Positions 1 through 13,700 of a DNA stretch of 64,000 nt are shown piece after piece. The stretch covers positions 434,001 through 498,000 of the forward strand of contig JAYJMM010000025.1 of assembly GCA_037349105.1 (NCBI GenBank), read 5' to 3'. Each line of letters opens with the position of its first letter. Within the stretch, counting starts at the first letter, position 1. Both the position numbers and the translations under genes were made by a program. Below the pieces are notes generated by a model. It saw only the letters and a program-made list of their open reading frames with translations, ran no database searches and was not told where the DNA came from. The stretch is from Limnomonas spitsbergensis. Lineage: Eukaryota; Chlorophyta; Chlorophyceae; Chlamydomonadales.

Positions 1-1796
1 GGGGAACTGTGCAAGCTGCAGATGGGGGCAATGTGCCCTCCATGTACCCACCCCTCAAGCAGGTGAAGGGTGTAGGCCCGGTGAGGGTGCAAGGAGTCGA
101 GGGATGCAAGATGGAGAGGGGGACATGTGGGAACTGCACGATGCCTGAACGTGCCCGGTATCCATCTGTGACCACTCCAGTGCATGCAGCCTGTTGATGC
201 AGGTCCTCATCTCGTATGGTATGGTATGGTATGGTATGGTATGGTATGGTATGGTATGGTATGGTATGGTATGGTATGGTATGGTATGGTATGGTATGGT
301 ATGGTATGGTATGGTATGGTATGGTATGGTATGGTATGGTATGGTATGGTATGGTATGGTATGGTATGGTATGGTATGGTATGGTATGGTATGGTATGGT
401 ATGGTATGGTATGGTATGGTATGGTATGGTATGGTATGGTATGGTATGGTATGGTATGGTATGGTATGGTATGGTATGGTATGGTATGGTATGGTATGGT
501 ATGGTATGGTATGGTATGGTATGGTATGGTATGGTATGGTATGGTATGGTATGGTATGGTATGGTATGGTATGGTATGGTATGGTATGGTATGGTATGGT
601 ATGGTATGGTATGGTATGGTATGGTATGGTATGGTATGGTATGGTATGGTATGGTATGGTATGGTATGGTATGGTATGGTATGGTATGGTATGGTATGGT
701 ATGGTATGGTATGGTATGGTATGGTATGGTATGGTATGGTATGGTATGGTATGGTATGGTATGGTATGGTATGGTATGGTATGGTATGGTATGGTATGGT
801 ATGGTATGGTATGGTATGGTATGGTATGGTATGGTATGGTATGGTATGGTATGGTATGGTATGGTATGGTATGGTATGGTATGGTATGGTATGGTATGGT
901 ATGGTATGGTATGGTATGGTATGGTATGGTATGGTATGGTATGGTATGGTATGGCATGGCATGGCATGGCATGGCATGGCATGGCATGGCATGGCATGGC
1001 ATGGCATGGCATGGCATGGCATGGCATGGCATGGCATGGCATGGCATGGCATGGCATGGCATGGCATGGCATGGCATGGCATGGCATGGCATGGTATGGC
1101 ATGGTATGGTATGGTATGGTATGGTATGGTATGGTATGGTTTATTCCACATGATACAATATGACCCAAGCTGGGGAGTCCATCCAATGTTTGCCCGGGCC
1201 ATGTGCCCCTTGCTTGGGAGAGGGACCTGGTGTCAGCTCAATGAGTGCCTAACTTATCTGCCCGGGACATTTTTTATGCCCCTGGACTCGCCCTGGATGC
1301 TGTTTTGGGGAGCGTTGGGACCCCTGGCAGGTCCAATATGTGGGGTGGGGTGCTGGGGAGCCCTGGGAGGCCCTGGGTGGGGTGGGGTTTTGGGGAGCAT
1401 TGGGACCCCTGGCAGGCCCAATGGGTGGGGTGGATGTTAGCCATGTTACAGGGCCGGGCTGTGTGACACTAACATGAGGGGTACCTGGCTCCTGCCCATG
1501 ACCCAGCTGGTGCGCTCGCACCGCATGCCGCTGTATTTAGAGTGTCGGGACTCTTCCACTCCGGTTCTCTGGCTGGCTGGGTGTTAGGGATGCAACTGCT
1601 GGGATGAATCACATTTCCCGTGTCCTGCTCTCTGCATGGGCTGTTGCCTGGAGCCGCAACACCTGCCAGGGTGGACGGCTGGGTGATTGGGGTGGGGGGG
1701 TATGGTGGCTTGCCGCTGGACTGGTCACATCACTCACATACTTCCTCCGCCCTTAGCCCCTTCCATGTACTCCCTGCCCCCTCTGCCCCTCCTCAG
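1..1796 (+). other. Intron or upstream part of SEC31, no recognisable exon
   Basis: No stretch here reads as the N-terminal WD40 part of Sec31, so the missing exons must be further left. The stretch holds a 5-bp satellite (215-1140) and a roughly 80-bp imperfect duplication (1308-1437) of a G-rich sequence. It ends with a pyrimidine-rich tract and the acceptor ctcag at 1792-1796, ahead of the first visible exon. Long open frames inside the 5-bp satellite are by-products of a stop-free repeat. Confidence 0.7.
215..1140. repeat. Pentanucleotide satellite (TATGG)n with an internal (CATGG)n block
   Basis: About 185 near-perfect copies of a 5-bp unit. Copies are TATGG from 215 to about 950, switch abruptly to CATGG from about 951 to 1100, then return to TATGG to 1140. 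No stop codon exists in most frames of either strand, which explains the long WYGMV-type and YHTIP-type open frames. It lies in the intron (or upstream region) before the first visible SEC31 exon. Confidence 0.98.
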
Positions 1797-4700
1797 GGAG
1801 CCTCTGGCCCCGGAACCGAGATCACGTACATCGCCTGGAACCACAAGGTGCAACACATCCTGGCTTCCACACTGGCCAATGGTAGCACCGTGGTGTGGGA
1901 CCTGAAGAGGCAGAAACCTGTAATCAGCTTCAAGGACCCCAACAGGTGGGGGGGTCAGGGTGGTGTCTGTAAAGGGGGGGCTAAGGGGAGTGTCATCAGC
2001 TTTAAGGACTCCAAGAGGTGTGTGTGTGGTGTGGAGGGTAGTGTACGTGGGGGGAGGTTGGGGATGAGGGGTACACACTGGTCAATGGGAGCACAGTGGT
2101 GTGGGACCTGAAGAGGCAGAAACATGTAATCAGTTTCAAAGATCCAACAGGAGGGGGGGGTCAGGGGGGGGTCTGTGAAGGGGGGGCTAAGGGGAGTGTC
2201 ATCAGCTTTAAGGACCCCCACAGGTGTGGGGGTCAGGGGGGTCTGTGAAGGGGGGGCTAAGGGGAGTGTCGTCAGCTTTAAGGACCCCCACAGGTGTGGG
2301 GGTCAGGGGGGTCTGTGAAGGGGGGGCTAAGGGGAGTGTCATCAGCTTTAAGGACCCCCACAGGTGTGGGGGTCAGGGGGGTCTGTGAAGGGGGGGCTAA
2401 GGGGAGTGTCATCAGCTTTAAGGCCCCCCACAGGTGTGGGGGTCAGGGGGGCCCTGAACACCCCCCTCCCCCATGTGATCACCCACACATATTCAGTGGC
2501 GTGCCTTGTTCCCCCCCCCCCCATGCCCTGATTTCCACTTTGACACCCCTTTGTGAAGACGTCCCCTCCCCCATGTAATCATGCAACCCTGTACAGTCAG
2601 CAGCTTGCCTTCATCCACCTCTGGCCCTTCTGAATGCCACCTGGAGACCCCCCCTTGCAAATGTCCCTCCCCTCCCCCACATGATCATGTGCCCCTGTAC
2701 AGTCAGCGTCGTGCCTCCATCCTCCAGTGGAACCCCGAGGTGGCCACTCAGCTGATAGTGGCCTCAGACGACGACCGCTCACCAACGCTGCAGGTAGGGC
2801 TGGCCTATCTAAAGGCTGCAGGTAGGGCTGGCCTACAACAACGCTGCAGGTGTGGCTTGACCAGGGGGCAGGGCCTGCTGAGAGCCTGCCGACAATATCT
2901 ACATCGGGGTGTGCGAACTATGTAGCAAGACAAGCTGCATGTCAGCCCCTGCCACAAGGCCTATTTGCAGGTGGGGCTGTCAGCCCCTGCCATAAGGCCT
3001 ATCTGCAGGTGGGGTTGTCAGCCCCTGCCATAAGGCCTATCTGCAGGTGGGGCTGTCAGCCCCAGCCATAAGGCCTATCTGCAGGTGGGGTTGTCAGCCC
3101 CTGCCATAAGGCCTATCTGCAGGTGGGGCTGGAGTATGATGTATACCCCAGTCCACAAATATTGCATTTCACGCTACCTGCCAGTCGTAGCTGCAAGTTG
3201 CTGCGGGCTGTGCTCTGACCTACGGTCCTCTCCGCTCCTGCCCTGCCCCCCTACCTCTCTCCAAACCTCCCTGCCCCCTCCTCTAACCTGACCCACCTCC
3301 CTCCCTCCCTCCCTCCCTCCCTCCCTCCCTCCCTCCCCCCCTTGTTCAGATGTGGGATCTGCGTAACAGCGTGTCCCCCCTCAAGGAGTTTGTGGGTCAC
3401 AGCAAGGGTGTGTTGGGGATGGCCTGGTCCACACACGACCCCTCCCTGCTGCTGTCATGCGCCAAGGACAACCGCATTGTGTGCTGGGATGTGCACTCCG
3501 CTGAGCAGATGGCGGAGCTGCCCATGAGTGACAACTGGAGCTTTGATGTGCAGGTAGGGGGGGCTGAGGGATGGGGGGGAGGCATTAGGCCCACACTTTC
3601 TCCCAAATGGGCAGAGCAGCAGGTAGGGGGGGCTGAGGGATGGGGGGGAGGCATTAGGCCCACACTTTCTCCCAAATGGGCAGAGCAGCAGGTAGGGGGG
3701 GCTGAGGGATGGGGGGGAGGCATTAGGCCCACACTTTCTCCCAAATGGGCAGAGCAGCAGGTAGGGGGGGCTGAGGGATGGGGGGGAGGCATTAGGCCCA
3801 CACTTTCTCACACACAAGGCAGAGTAGCAGGCGGAGGAGGAACACATAATGTTAATACATTGTGTGCAAAGTGGGTTCCCCTGATCCCTGATCCCTGTGT
3901 GCAAAGTGGGTTCCCCTGATCCCTGATCCCTGTGTGCAAAGTGGGTTCCCCTGATGCCTGAAGCCTGATCCCTGATGCCCCCCCTTCGTCATATGCTGCC
4001 GCATTTGTGCCCTGCCCTTACCAGTGCCTTTTCTCCCTAAAACCCAAGTCCTTACCCCAGTGTGTCCGTACTGTCTGCTGCAGTGGTACCTTGCCCTCAG
4101 CAGTGCCTTTTCTCTCTGAAATTTCAACCTTGCGTGTGCCTGCTGTAGTCATGCCCTTCCAACTCGGGCGTCTAATAAACCCTAAAATCCCTAAAAAAAC
4201 ATACATCATGAATCCCGTGTGTGCCTGCTGCAGTGGTGCCCTACCCACCCGGGTGTGTTCTCCAACTGCTCCTTTGACGGCCATGTTGCGCTCAACAACA
4301 TCCACGACTGCACCCGACACATGACCGTCACGGAGACTGTGAACGCGGACTTCTCAGTCACACAGCACACCACAGGTACAGGGTTAAGGGATCAGGGTTA
4401 AGGGATCAGGGTTCATACATGCCTGTGTTTTGCACAAGGGTCACACAGCACAGTACAGGGTCCAAGGCATGCAGGGTTCAGGGTTAATGCATGCCTGCAT
4501 TCTGCACCCTGTTCAGTGGCTTGAGAGGTCACTGCAGATTCATCACCTACACAGTCCACCCCTTGCATGTGAAGGGGTCATTATGCACAAGGGTCACACA
4601 GCTCACCCCAGTTAGAAGGTTTAGGGTCCAAGGCATGCAGGGTTGAGGGTTTATGCATGCCTGTATTCTGCACCTTGGGCCATGGTGGTGTCAATGCAGA

Positions 4701-7700
4701 TGACTCAGCTACTCAGGCCGCCACATGTGCGAATCAAACAGCACACCCCAGGTAGAGGCTGCATGGGCGCACAAGTGTTGATGGCAGACAGGGGGTCATG
4801 AGGCTTCAGGGATTAGGACATTGAGGGATTGAAGCCCCCGTCTGCCCCACCAGGTGATGCTGTACCTCTAGTGGGTATGCCCGACCTCTACTCCCTTTCA
4901 CACCCTGCCCTCCACTGCCCCCTGCCCCCTGTCCGCCCCTCCAGGTGAAGCCACTCCCCTCAAGAAGGCCCCCACATGGATGCGGCGGCCTGTTGGGGCG
5001 ACGTTTGGATTTGGAGGCAAGCTGGTGACCTTCACCAACCAGCGCACTGCAGCCGCCGACGTCGCCGGGCAGCCCACCACGCGCACGCCGGGACAGATCA
5101 CGGTCACACAGGTGTGGGGTTCATACATATTTGAAGGTGTGGGGTTAAGGCTTGAGGCCACCGACGCTGCCGGGCAGCCGACCACACGCACGCCGGAACA
5201 GATCACGGTCACACAGGTGTGGGGTTCATACATATTTGAAGGTGTGGGGTTGAGGGTTCAGGCCCATGACGCCTCTGGCCGGCCCTTCATGCGCACGGTT
5301 CACAGTCACACACCGGCAGGTGAGGGCATCAGTTTGAGGGTTCTCACACTAGTATGGAAGTGTGGGGATGACACAGGCGCACAAGTGTGGGGATGTTTCT
5401 AGATCAGGAGCGGCTCAAAGCGGCTCCACACTGTCAGGCTCCTGGCACAAATCTCGATTTAATGGAATCGCCACCTGCACTAGGACCGCCCATGTCTCAG
5501 CCAGCAGGGTCGCCATGTAGCATATTTCGGTTGGGGTGACACCCTGGAGGGAAAGTCCAGAAGGTTATGGTCAACATCTCATTGCGTGCCTCTCCTCCAC
5601 ACTCGTTTGTGATTATCTTTTGTTTTCCTTCGGTTTTCTTCAATGGCTTTGATGTTGGTCCTTGTGTGTGTTTTGTGTGACCTGCAGGTGGTTACGGAGC
5701 ATGAGCTCATCAAGAAGAGTGAGGCGTTTGAGGCCGCGCTGGCGGGCGGGGACAAGGCAACGCTGCTGGCGTATTGTGTGAACATGGCTGAGTCAACACA
5801 GGTGTGAAAAATTGGGGGGCTCTCATACTGTGTGAACATTGCCTAGTCAGCACAGATGACGAGACCTACCCACCCATCGCTGCCCCCCCCTTCTTTACCC
5901 CTTAAGGTGTTGATGCCCTTGAACCTCAACCCCTAAACGTTGTCTCCCCTATAGGGGGATGAAACTGAGGACTAGCGATTGAATTCTCCCCTGACCCCCA
6001 TCGCTACCTTTCCTTGTTCTGCCCCTGAGGGTGTTGATGCGGAGACCTACCCACCCACCACTGCCTTCCCTGATTCCGCCTCATCAGGTTTTGATGTGGC
6101 AAACTCCCCCTCTCCACTCACCCCCCCTTGCCCCCCCCCCTGCTCCCCTTCTGGGTGATGATGTTGCGAGTTCCCACACCCACATCTGCTTTCCCCTCCT
6201 CTTCCCCCTCCAGGCGTTGATGCCCTCCCCCCCCCCACCTCACTACCGCCCTTCCCCATGCTCCCCTTCTGGGTGACGATGTGGCGAGTTCCCACACCCA
6301 CATCTGTTTTCCCCTCCTCTTCCCTCTCCAGGCGTTGATGCCCTCCCCCCCCCCCCTGCCACCCTCCCCCCTGCTCCCCTTCAGGGTGACGATGTGGCGA
6401 GTTCCCACACCCACATCTGGTTTCCCCTTCTCTTCCCTCTCCAGGCGTTGATGCCCCCCCCCCCCCCCCCATGCCACCCTCCCCCCTGCTCCCCTTTAGG
6501 GTGATGATGCGGAGACCTGGTCCTTCCTGGGTCTGCTGTTTGAGGGGTCGGATGCGAGGAGGGAGCTGCTGAGACGCCTGGGCTTCAACGACATGATGAC
6601 ACAACAGGTAGGGGGGAGGAGGGGGGGGGGGGGGGGGGATGTGAGTGGGGAGAGGATACTAGGGGGGACAGGCCATGGTGGACAGGATCAGGAGGTTTGG
6701 GGGGATGTGGTGGGAGGACAGGCAAGAGAGGGGAGGCAACAGAGGAGCGGTGACTCGGTGAGGTCGAACGTGGCTAGAGGAGAGAAGAGAGCCAGGTGTG
6801 GGGAGGAGAGGCAAGGTGGAGAGGCAAGGTTGGAGGTCGTGCTAGCGGAGAGGAGATGGAGGAATCAACAGGAGTTGTGGGTGAGCGCTCCTGCCTTGCT
6901 TTGTGCCTGGGGTCACCCTGTGTTGGTGTGCAGCCTGAACCTACAGGGACAGCACAGATGGGAAGGGGACCTCACCCTTGACCTGAAATCCAAGTTGTGA
7001 ACCCTGAACCTTGCACCCTGGGCCCATCCCTCTCTTAAGCTTGACCTGGCAGTGGATGTATTGACAGCAGGGTGGGGGCGGTCATGTTGTTACCCACTGG
7101 TGGGGTACCTCACCCTCCACCCTCAATCCTGCACTCACCCTACCCCTGCACCCACCCCTCCACGCAGCCTGACCTGGCTGTGGATGCACTGACAGCGGGG
7201 GTAGACGCTGTCGTGCTGTCGCCCAATGGAGCGGGTGGAGGTGCTGGGAAGGCGCAGGCCAATGGGGCGGCACCCGAGGACTTCTTTGAGCAGCAGCAGG
7301 ATGAACAGGACTTCTTTGACAAGCTACCGGACCAGGTGGGAGGGAACTGTGGGAGGGCTGGCTGCTGGACCCCGGGGGGGGGGGGGGGGGCAGGTGCATT
7401 GAGGTGTGGGGTGGCAGGGCAATTGGGCGGCACCTGAAGAAATTATTTGAGTAGAGGAATGATGAGAAGGACTTTTTGGGCAAGGTGCCGGACCAGGTGC
7501 AGGGGGGGGGTATGTGGGTGTAGTTCAGTAGCCAGGGTCGGAGAAGCTGAGGCAAACTGGACCCCTATGACAAGATGTGGGAACTTGGGAAGGAGGATGC
7601 AGTCAGCGTGCCAACATTGGAGAAGAAGACTCAAATATGTCCTCATTGATTAGCTGCCACACCTGGAGGGGAAGTCAGCCCGTATCTTCAAGTGGCCAGG

Positions 7701-10700
7701 GTTGGAGGAGAAGAGGCAAACTCGACCTCATTGACAAGCTGCCGGGCCTAGGGGGGGGGGGGGAGGGGGGCAGTGAAGTGTGTGTATGTGTGTTAGGGTT
7801 TGCTTTGGGGAAAAGGGTTGAAGGGTGACAACGGTGTGTGAGAGTGTGTTGATGTACACCCCTTCATATCTAACGAACACGCTCTTGTCTCCCCCTCACC
7901 CTGTCTGCTGCTCTTTCTACTTTTAGGACCTGGCTGCAGCTCCCTCTCCGGCTAGATCCCCTACCAAGCCCACTGGAGGCCGCTCCTCAGACACAGGCAA
8001 CATGTCAGGGGGCAATGGCAACCCGTCTGGGGGGCCAGATACGTCTGTGGAGCACGAGGATGAGGTGCAGCGGGCACTCATTGCAGGTGTGAACGCTGAA
8101 CAGGGCACTATCAAGTGTGGCTGTGAGTGACATGTGACGCGGACATGAGTGTGGACAGAGGAGGGTATAATACGTTTGAATGTAGGTGAAGCATGTCAAT
8201 CAAACTGTGGTTGGCAGGGACTTCAATTTCATTCACAGTGGGTGACGCACCCACGGTGGTCCGCCAAACAGTGATTGGCAGACCTCCCAGCAGAGGGCAT
8301 CCTGCCCCCTTTCAGTGCCTCTGACCCTACTTCTGGGGCGGACCTACGGACCCTGAAACCCTCTGACGCGTCAGACGTCTAACGCTGTCCTCTTCCCCAA
8401 CTCACCTGTATTGATCACCTCTCCTTGTGATCTCATCCTGCCCCCTTTCAGTTCCTCTAACCCCACTGCTGGGGCGGACCTACGGACCCTTAAACCTTCT
8501 GATGCGTCAGACGTCTAACGCTGTCCTCTTCCCCAACTCACCTGTATTGATCACCCCTCCCTTTGATCTCATCCTGCCCCCCTTCAGTTCCTCTTACCCC
8601 ACTGCATGTGATCACATCGCCCAGGCGACTATGAGCCCACTCTGTGCATGCTTAGGAAAGCATGACAAACTTAAGCGGCTTGTTTTCATCACCTCGGTTG
8701 GTGTGTCACCCATCCCGTCTCCTCTCCCTGGCAGTTTTGATCATGTTTTCCCTTTTCATGACATGTTTGTTTCACCACCTCGTTTCATGTGTCACTCTGC
8801 CTGTCTCCTTGTACGAGCTTGCAGCACATCACTGCTTCCCTCATCAGAACTTCCACCACTTTGGTCCATGTGTCTCCGTTCCTGCCTCCTCTCCCAGGCT
8901 GCTATGAGATGGCTCCGTACACTCAGTAGGATATATTTTCATCCCCTTGCTTGTCCCCCTGCCAGTCTCCCCTCCCAGGCAATGCTGAGCATGCATGATA
9001 CATTATTGTTTCAACATGACATGTATTGATCTCCTTGTTTTGTTTGCTGCCCCCCCCTGTCTGTCTCACCTCCTAGGCAATTATGAGCATGCAGTGGACA
9101 CCTGCTTCAAGGCCAACCGGATGGCGGACGCGCTCCTTATCGCCAATGTGTACAACAGGTGAGTGGAGGGGAGGGGGAGGGGAGGTTCAAGCAGAGGGGA
9201 GGGGAAAAAGATTCAAGCGGAGGGGAGGGCAGGGGGAAGAGAGTCAAGCAGATGGGAGGGAAGGGGAGCGGAAGGGAGGGGTAAGAGGGTCAAGCGGGAC
9301 TAAAGTCTTGAGGCCAGGACGTCACAGGGTTTACCTGAGACTGCTAGGTGTTGCTCCTCACAAAATCTCCAAAAGGCATTTCATCCTCACCCTCGGTGCA
9401 TTATTTATTGAGCCACTTGTGAGTGCCATAGTGAGCGTGGCCCCCTATGTGCAGACTATCACCCCATGCTCCCCCAAGCCCTTCATACAGCCCCTCACCC
9501 CCCTTCTGCCCTGCCCTGACCCCTCCCTGCCGCCCCAGGCCATTCACTCATACCCTCACCCCCCTTCTACCCAAGCCCTCCTTTCAGCCCCCATCCCCTG
9601 CTGCCCTGCCCCTATCACTCCCTGCTGCAGCAGCGACCTGTACCAGCGGTCCATGCAGCCTCTCACCCCCCTGCTGCCCTGCCCCTATCCCTCCCTGCTG
9701 CAGCAGCGACCTGTACCAGCGCTCCATACAGCCCCTCATCCCCCTGCTGCCCTGCCCCTATCCCTCCCTGCTGCAGCAGCGACCTGTACCAGCAGTTCAT
9801 ACAGCCCCTCACCCCCCTGCTGCCCTGCCCCTATCCCTCCCTGGTGTAGCAGCGACCTGTACCAGCGCTCCATACAGCCCTTCATTCCCCTCCTACCCTG
9901 CCCCTATCCCTCCATGCAGCCCCTCACCCCCCTGCGGGCCTGCCCCTATCCCCTACCTGCTGCTGCAGCGACCTGTACCTGCAGTCCATGCAGCCCCTCA
10001 CCCCCCTGTTGCCCTGCCCTTATCCCTCCCTGCTGCAGCAGCGACCTGTACCAGCGGTCCATGCAGCGCTACATGAAGCGCTGCCCCAAGCCCTTCATGG
10101 GGATCATTAAGGCCAGCATGGAGGGGGACTGGGGGACTCTGGTCAAGAGCAGGCCAGTGGGGCAGTGGAGGGAGACGCTAGCTCTGCTGGCCACATACAC
10201 AGCCGCGGTGTGTGGGAGGGAAGAGGAGGGTGGGGCAGGGGAGAATGCAATGCTGGTGAAGAGCAGGCCAGTGGGGCGATATAGGGAGACGCTAGCTCTA
10301 CTGGCCATACACAGCCGCGGTGAGTGACGGGGCAGTGGGAGAGGAGAGGAGGCTCAACAGCAGCAGTTCAGTGGAAGGGGAGAGGAGGCTCAACAACAAC
10401 AGTGAAGCTGAATAGGAGGATGGTACAGGGGGGAATGCAATGCCGGCTCTTCCGTGGGCCTTGTCAGCAACATAGGGCATGCTTAGCTCCATTGGGGGCG
10501 TTGGGCTCCTAGGGGTGAGAATCACTGAAGGACCTGGAAGTGCACCACCGGAGCTTGTTTGGGGAGGCACGGCAGCTGGCATTCAATTTGACGTGTTTGC
10601 TGTCGTCAGACCGATCAGGATAATGGACGTTGTGCAGCAATCACAGTGTTGGGCAACTGTTTGGTTCAAATTTGAATTTTGAATGCAACCGCAGGAGGAG

Positions 10701-13700
10701 TGGACGTCCATGTGTGATGCGCTTGGCAGCCGCTTGTCCTCAGCCGGGATGCACCATGCGGCCACGCTCTGCTACATATGTGCAGGCAACGTGGAGGGGG
10801 CTGTCAACTACTGGGGCAAGGCAGCCACGGTAGGGGGGCGGATGGGGCAAGGCAGTGATGGTAGGAGGGTGATGTAGGGTTGGGGGCAAGACTACCAAGT
10901 TAAGGTGGTTGCAGGTAGCGTGCAGCGGCCTACTGGGTCAAGGGAGTCGAGGGTAGGGGGGCTGCTAGGAGAGCCGTAGACTGTGTTTGAAATAAGGCTG
11001 TGTTCAGCTTGTTCACCTAACATCCTCTGAAGCAAGGTAGACTAGGCAGCCACACAAGGGCATGCACGGCCATGAAGGCTGTGTGCAGCCTGTCCACTGA
11101 ACATGATCAGGAGCGAGGCCTGGCCCCTACCTAGCTCCTACCTAGCCCCTACCTAGCCCCTACCTGGCCCCTACCTAGCTCCTGGTGACGTATGCTGGGG
11201 AGAGCGTGTGGGTGCGCATGTATGCGGTGAATGTGATGTGTGCATCCATGGTCCCAAGAGCAGTCCTACGCCTATGCCCTGAATATGCCTGACCCATGCT
11301 CTTTGGAAAAATTCTACTTCCATGCTCTCTGCAGGGAAGAGGTTTTGATCTGTAGTTAAATCTAAGGGTTTACAATCCATGTTTTCCCTGCTGTTCCCTG
11401 CTGACTGCTTGCCCCCCTCTCGGGGCTGGTTGCTTCAGGCGGCTGCAGCGGCAGCAGGGCCCAGGTCCTCATCTACTGGAGGTGGGGGGAGTGCAGGACT
11501 GTCTCGCATGTCCTCCACCGGCGGAAAGAGTGAAGCAGCAGCACTGGCAGTACAAGCGCTGCAGGTATGGGGGAGGGGATATGCAGTACAGATGCTGCAG
11601 TCATAGGGGTACCTAGGTAAAGGTTTAGGCAGGACGGCAGGCAGCCAGGCAGTACAGCCTCTGAGGTATGGGGAGGGCTGGGTTCATGGCATATTCTTAC
11701 AGGCAGTACTTGCGGTACAGGTAAACCCTATTGGATGTCAGGGTTTGACATTCACCCCAACCCTGTTGCAGTCCGTGGTTTGTAAATTGTCCGTGTTTTG
11801 AATGCCCGCTGGCAACTGCAAGGGCAGCAGGCCCCTCACCCCTCCCATGCTCCGCTCCTGTTGCAGTCTGTCATTGAAAAGTCGGTCATATTCGGTATGG
11901 CTACTGGCAACAGCAAGGGCAGCGGATCCCTCACCCCTCTGTTCCTCCGCCATCACCCCTCCGCCCTCACTTGATTCCTCCGCTCCTACTGTAGTCCGTG
12001 ATTGAGAAGTCGGTCGTGTTCGGTATGGCTACTGGCAACAGCAAGGGCAGCGGGACTCTGGGGGACCTGGTCACCTCATATGCCTCTATCCTAGCGTCAC
12101 AGGTGAGATAAGGGGGGTGGCGGACAGCGAGGGGGGGGGAAGGAAGGCTTTGGGGTGGGGTGCAACATGGAGGGGGGGGGGCATGAGGGGATTAGATACG
12201 TGGGGGAGGGGCTTTGAGTTTGCATTGGGAACAGGGGGGGGCAACTGGGGCACGGGAATTTCAATTCTTCATATTTTATGATTTTGTCAATCATCACTTG
12301 ACACATGGTAAGTATTGGGAGGTCGCCAATGTTGAGATCTCTCTCCCCTTCCCTCAGGGGCGCATTGCCACTGCGTTTGACGACCTGGAGTTTATGGTGG
12401 GGCACAGGGCAAGAGGTTGTTTCACGAAGGTCCACACTTCTCCCACGCTCGGGTTCACACTTCTCCCCTCTTCCCTCAGGGTCGTTTTGCCACTGCGTTC
12501 GATTACCTGGAGTACGTCCCCGGGGAGGCGTCCACCACCGTGGCCGTGCTCAAGGACCGCATCTTCCGCTCAGGCGGCGCCCCGCTGCCACACGGAGCGC
12601 ACGCACCCCCCTTCCCCTTCATACAGGTAAGGAGGGCATCATGTAAAGCACAATACGCCTCTTGCCTGAGTATGGGTGAAGGAAGCCGCGCGTCCTGCTA
12701 TGGCCCTCTACTATTTGAACTCTAGGTATCTTTAGGAAGAAAAAGCCCCCTTCAAAAAATGTTTGCTTTAGTTTAAGCCGACTACGGTATGGAGAATCTT
12801 AATCTTTTCTTTTTTGATCATGTTGCCGAAGTCTTTAGTCGATTTTTGTTTATAAACAGAATCAATTCATTATGATTTGGATTTGCTGTGCTGGGAAGAC
12901 TACCACACTCAAATATTATTAAAATAGGACAGAGACAGCCAGCCCCTGGCCTCCCCCCAGGGTGCATTGTCAGACTACCCATCCCCTGCTGCCCATCACG
13001 TGCAACAAGGGCATGGGATAATCCCCTTGCACCACCGCCCTAGGCCCTTCATACCGGTAGTACTACAAGGGGACAGAAACAAGCAGACCCTGTAATGTGT
13101 GGTGTGGGAGGCCCCCCCCTGCACACGTGCCCCCTCCTTCTTCATACAGGCAAACGCAAGGTGTCACTAGTAGCCTGGCCCTGGTGCACATGGTGTGGGA
13201 GGCCCCCCCCTGCACACGTGCCCCCTCCTTCTTCATACAGGCAAACGCAAGGTGTCACTAGTAGCCTGGCCCTGGTGCACATGGTGTGGGAGGCCCCCCC
13301 CTGCACACGTGCCCCCTCCTTCTTCATACAGGCAAACGCAAGGTGTCACTAGTAGCCTGGCCCTGGTGCACATGGTGTGGGAGGCCCCCCCCTGCACACG
13401 TGCCCCCTCCTTCTTCATACAGGCAAACGCAAGGTGTCACTAGTAGCCTGGCCCTGGTGCACATGGTGTGGGAGGCCCCCCCCTGCACACGTGCCCCCTC
13501 CTTCTTCATACAGGCAAACGCAAGGTGTCACTAGTAGCCTGGCCCTGGTGCACATGGTGTGGGAGGCCCCCCCCTGCACACGCGCCCCCTCCTTCTTCAT
13601 ACAGGCAAACGCAAGGTGTCACTAGTAGCCTGGCCCTGGTGCACATGGTGTGGGAGGCCCCCCCCTGCACACGTGCCCCCTCCTTCTTCATACAGGCAAA

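Noticed and set aside
55..1440. Several 300-400-codon open frames on both strands (WYGMV and YHTIP repeats)
   Set aside because: They are the translation of a 5-bp satellite without stop codons in most frames; no start context, splice logic or complexity supports a gene.
10255..10320. The second donor (CGCGgtgagtg) as the real end of SEC31 exon 10039-10207
   Set aside because: Although it is a better consensus, using it would add an intervening non-conserved stretch and leaves a phase that does not fit the next exon at 10695.
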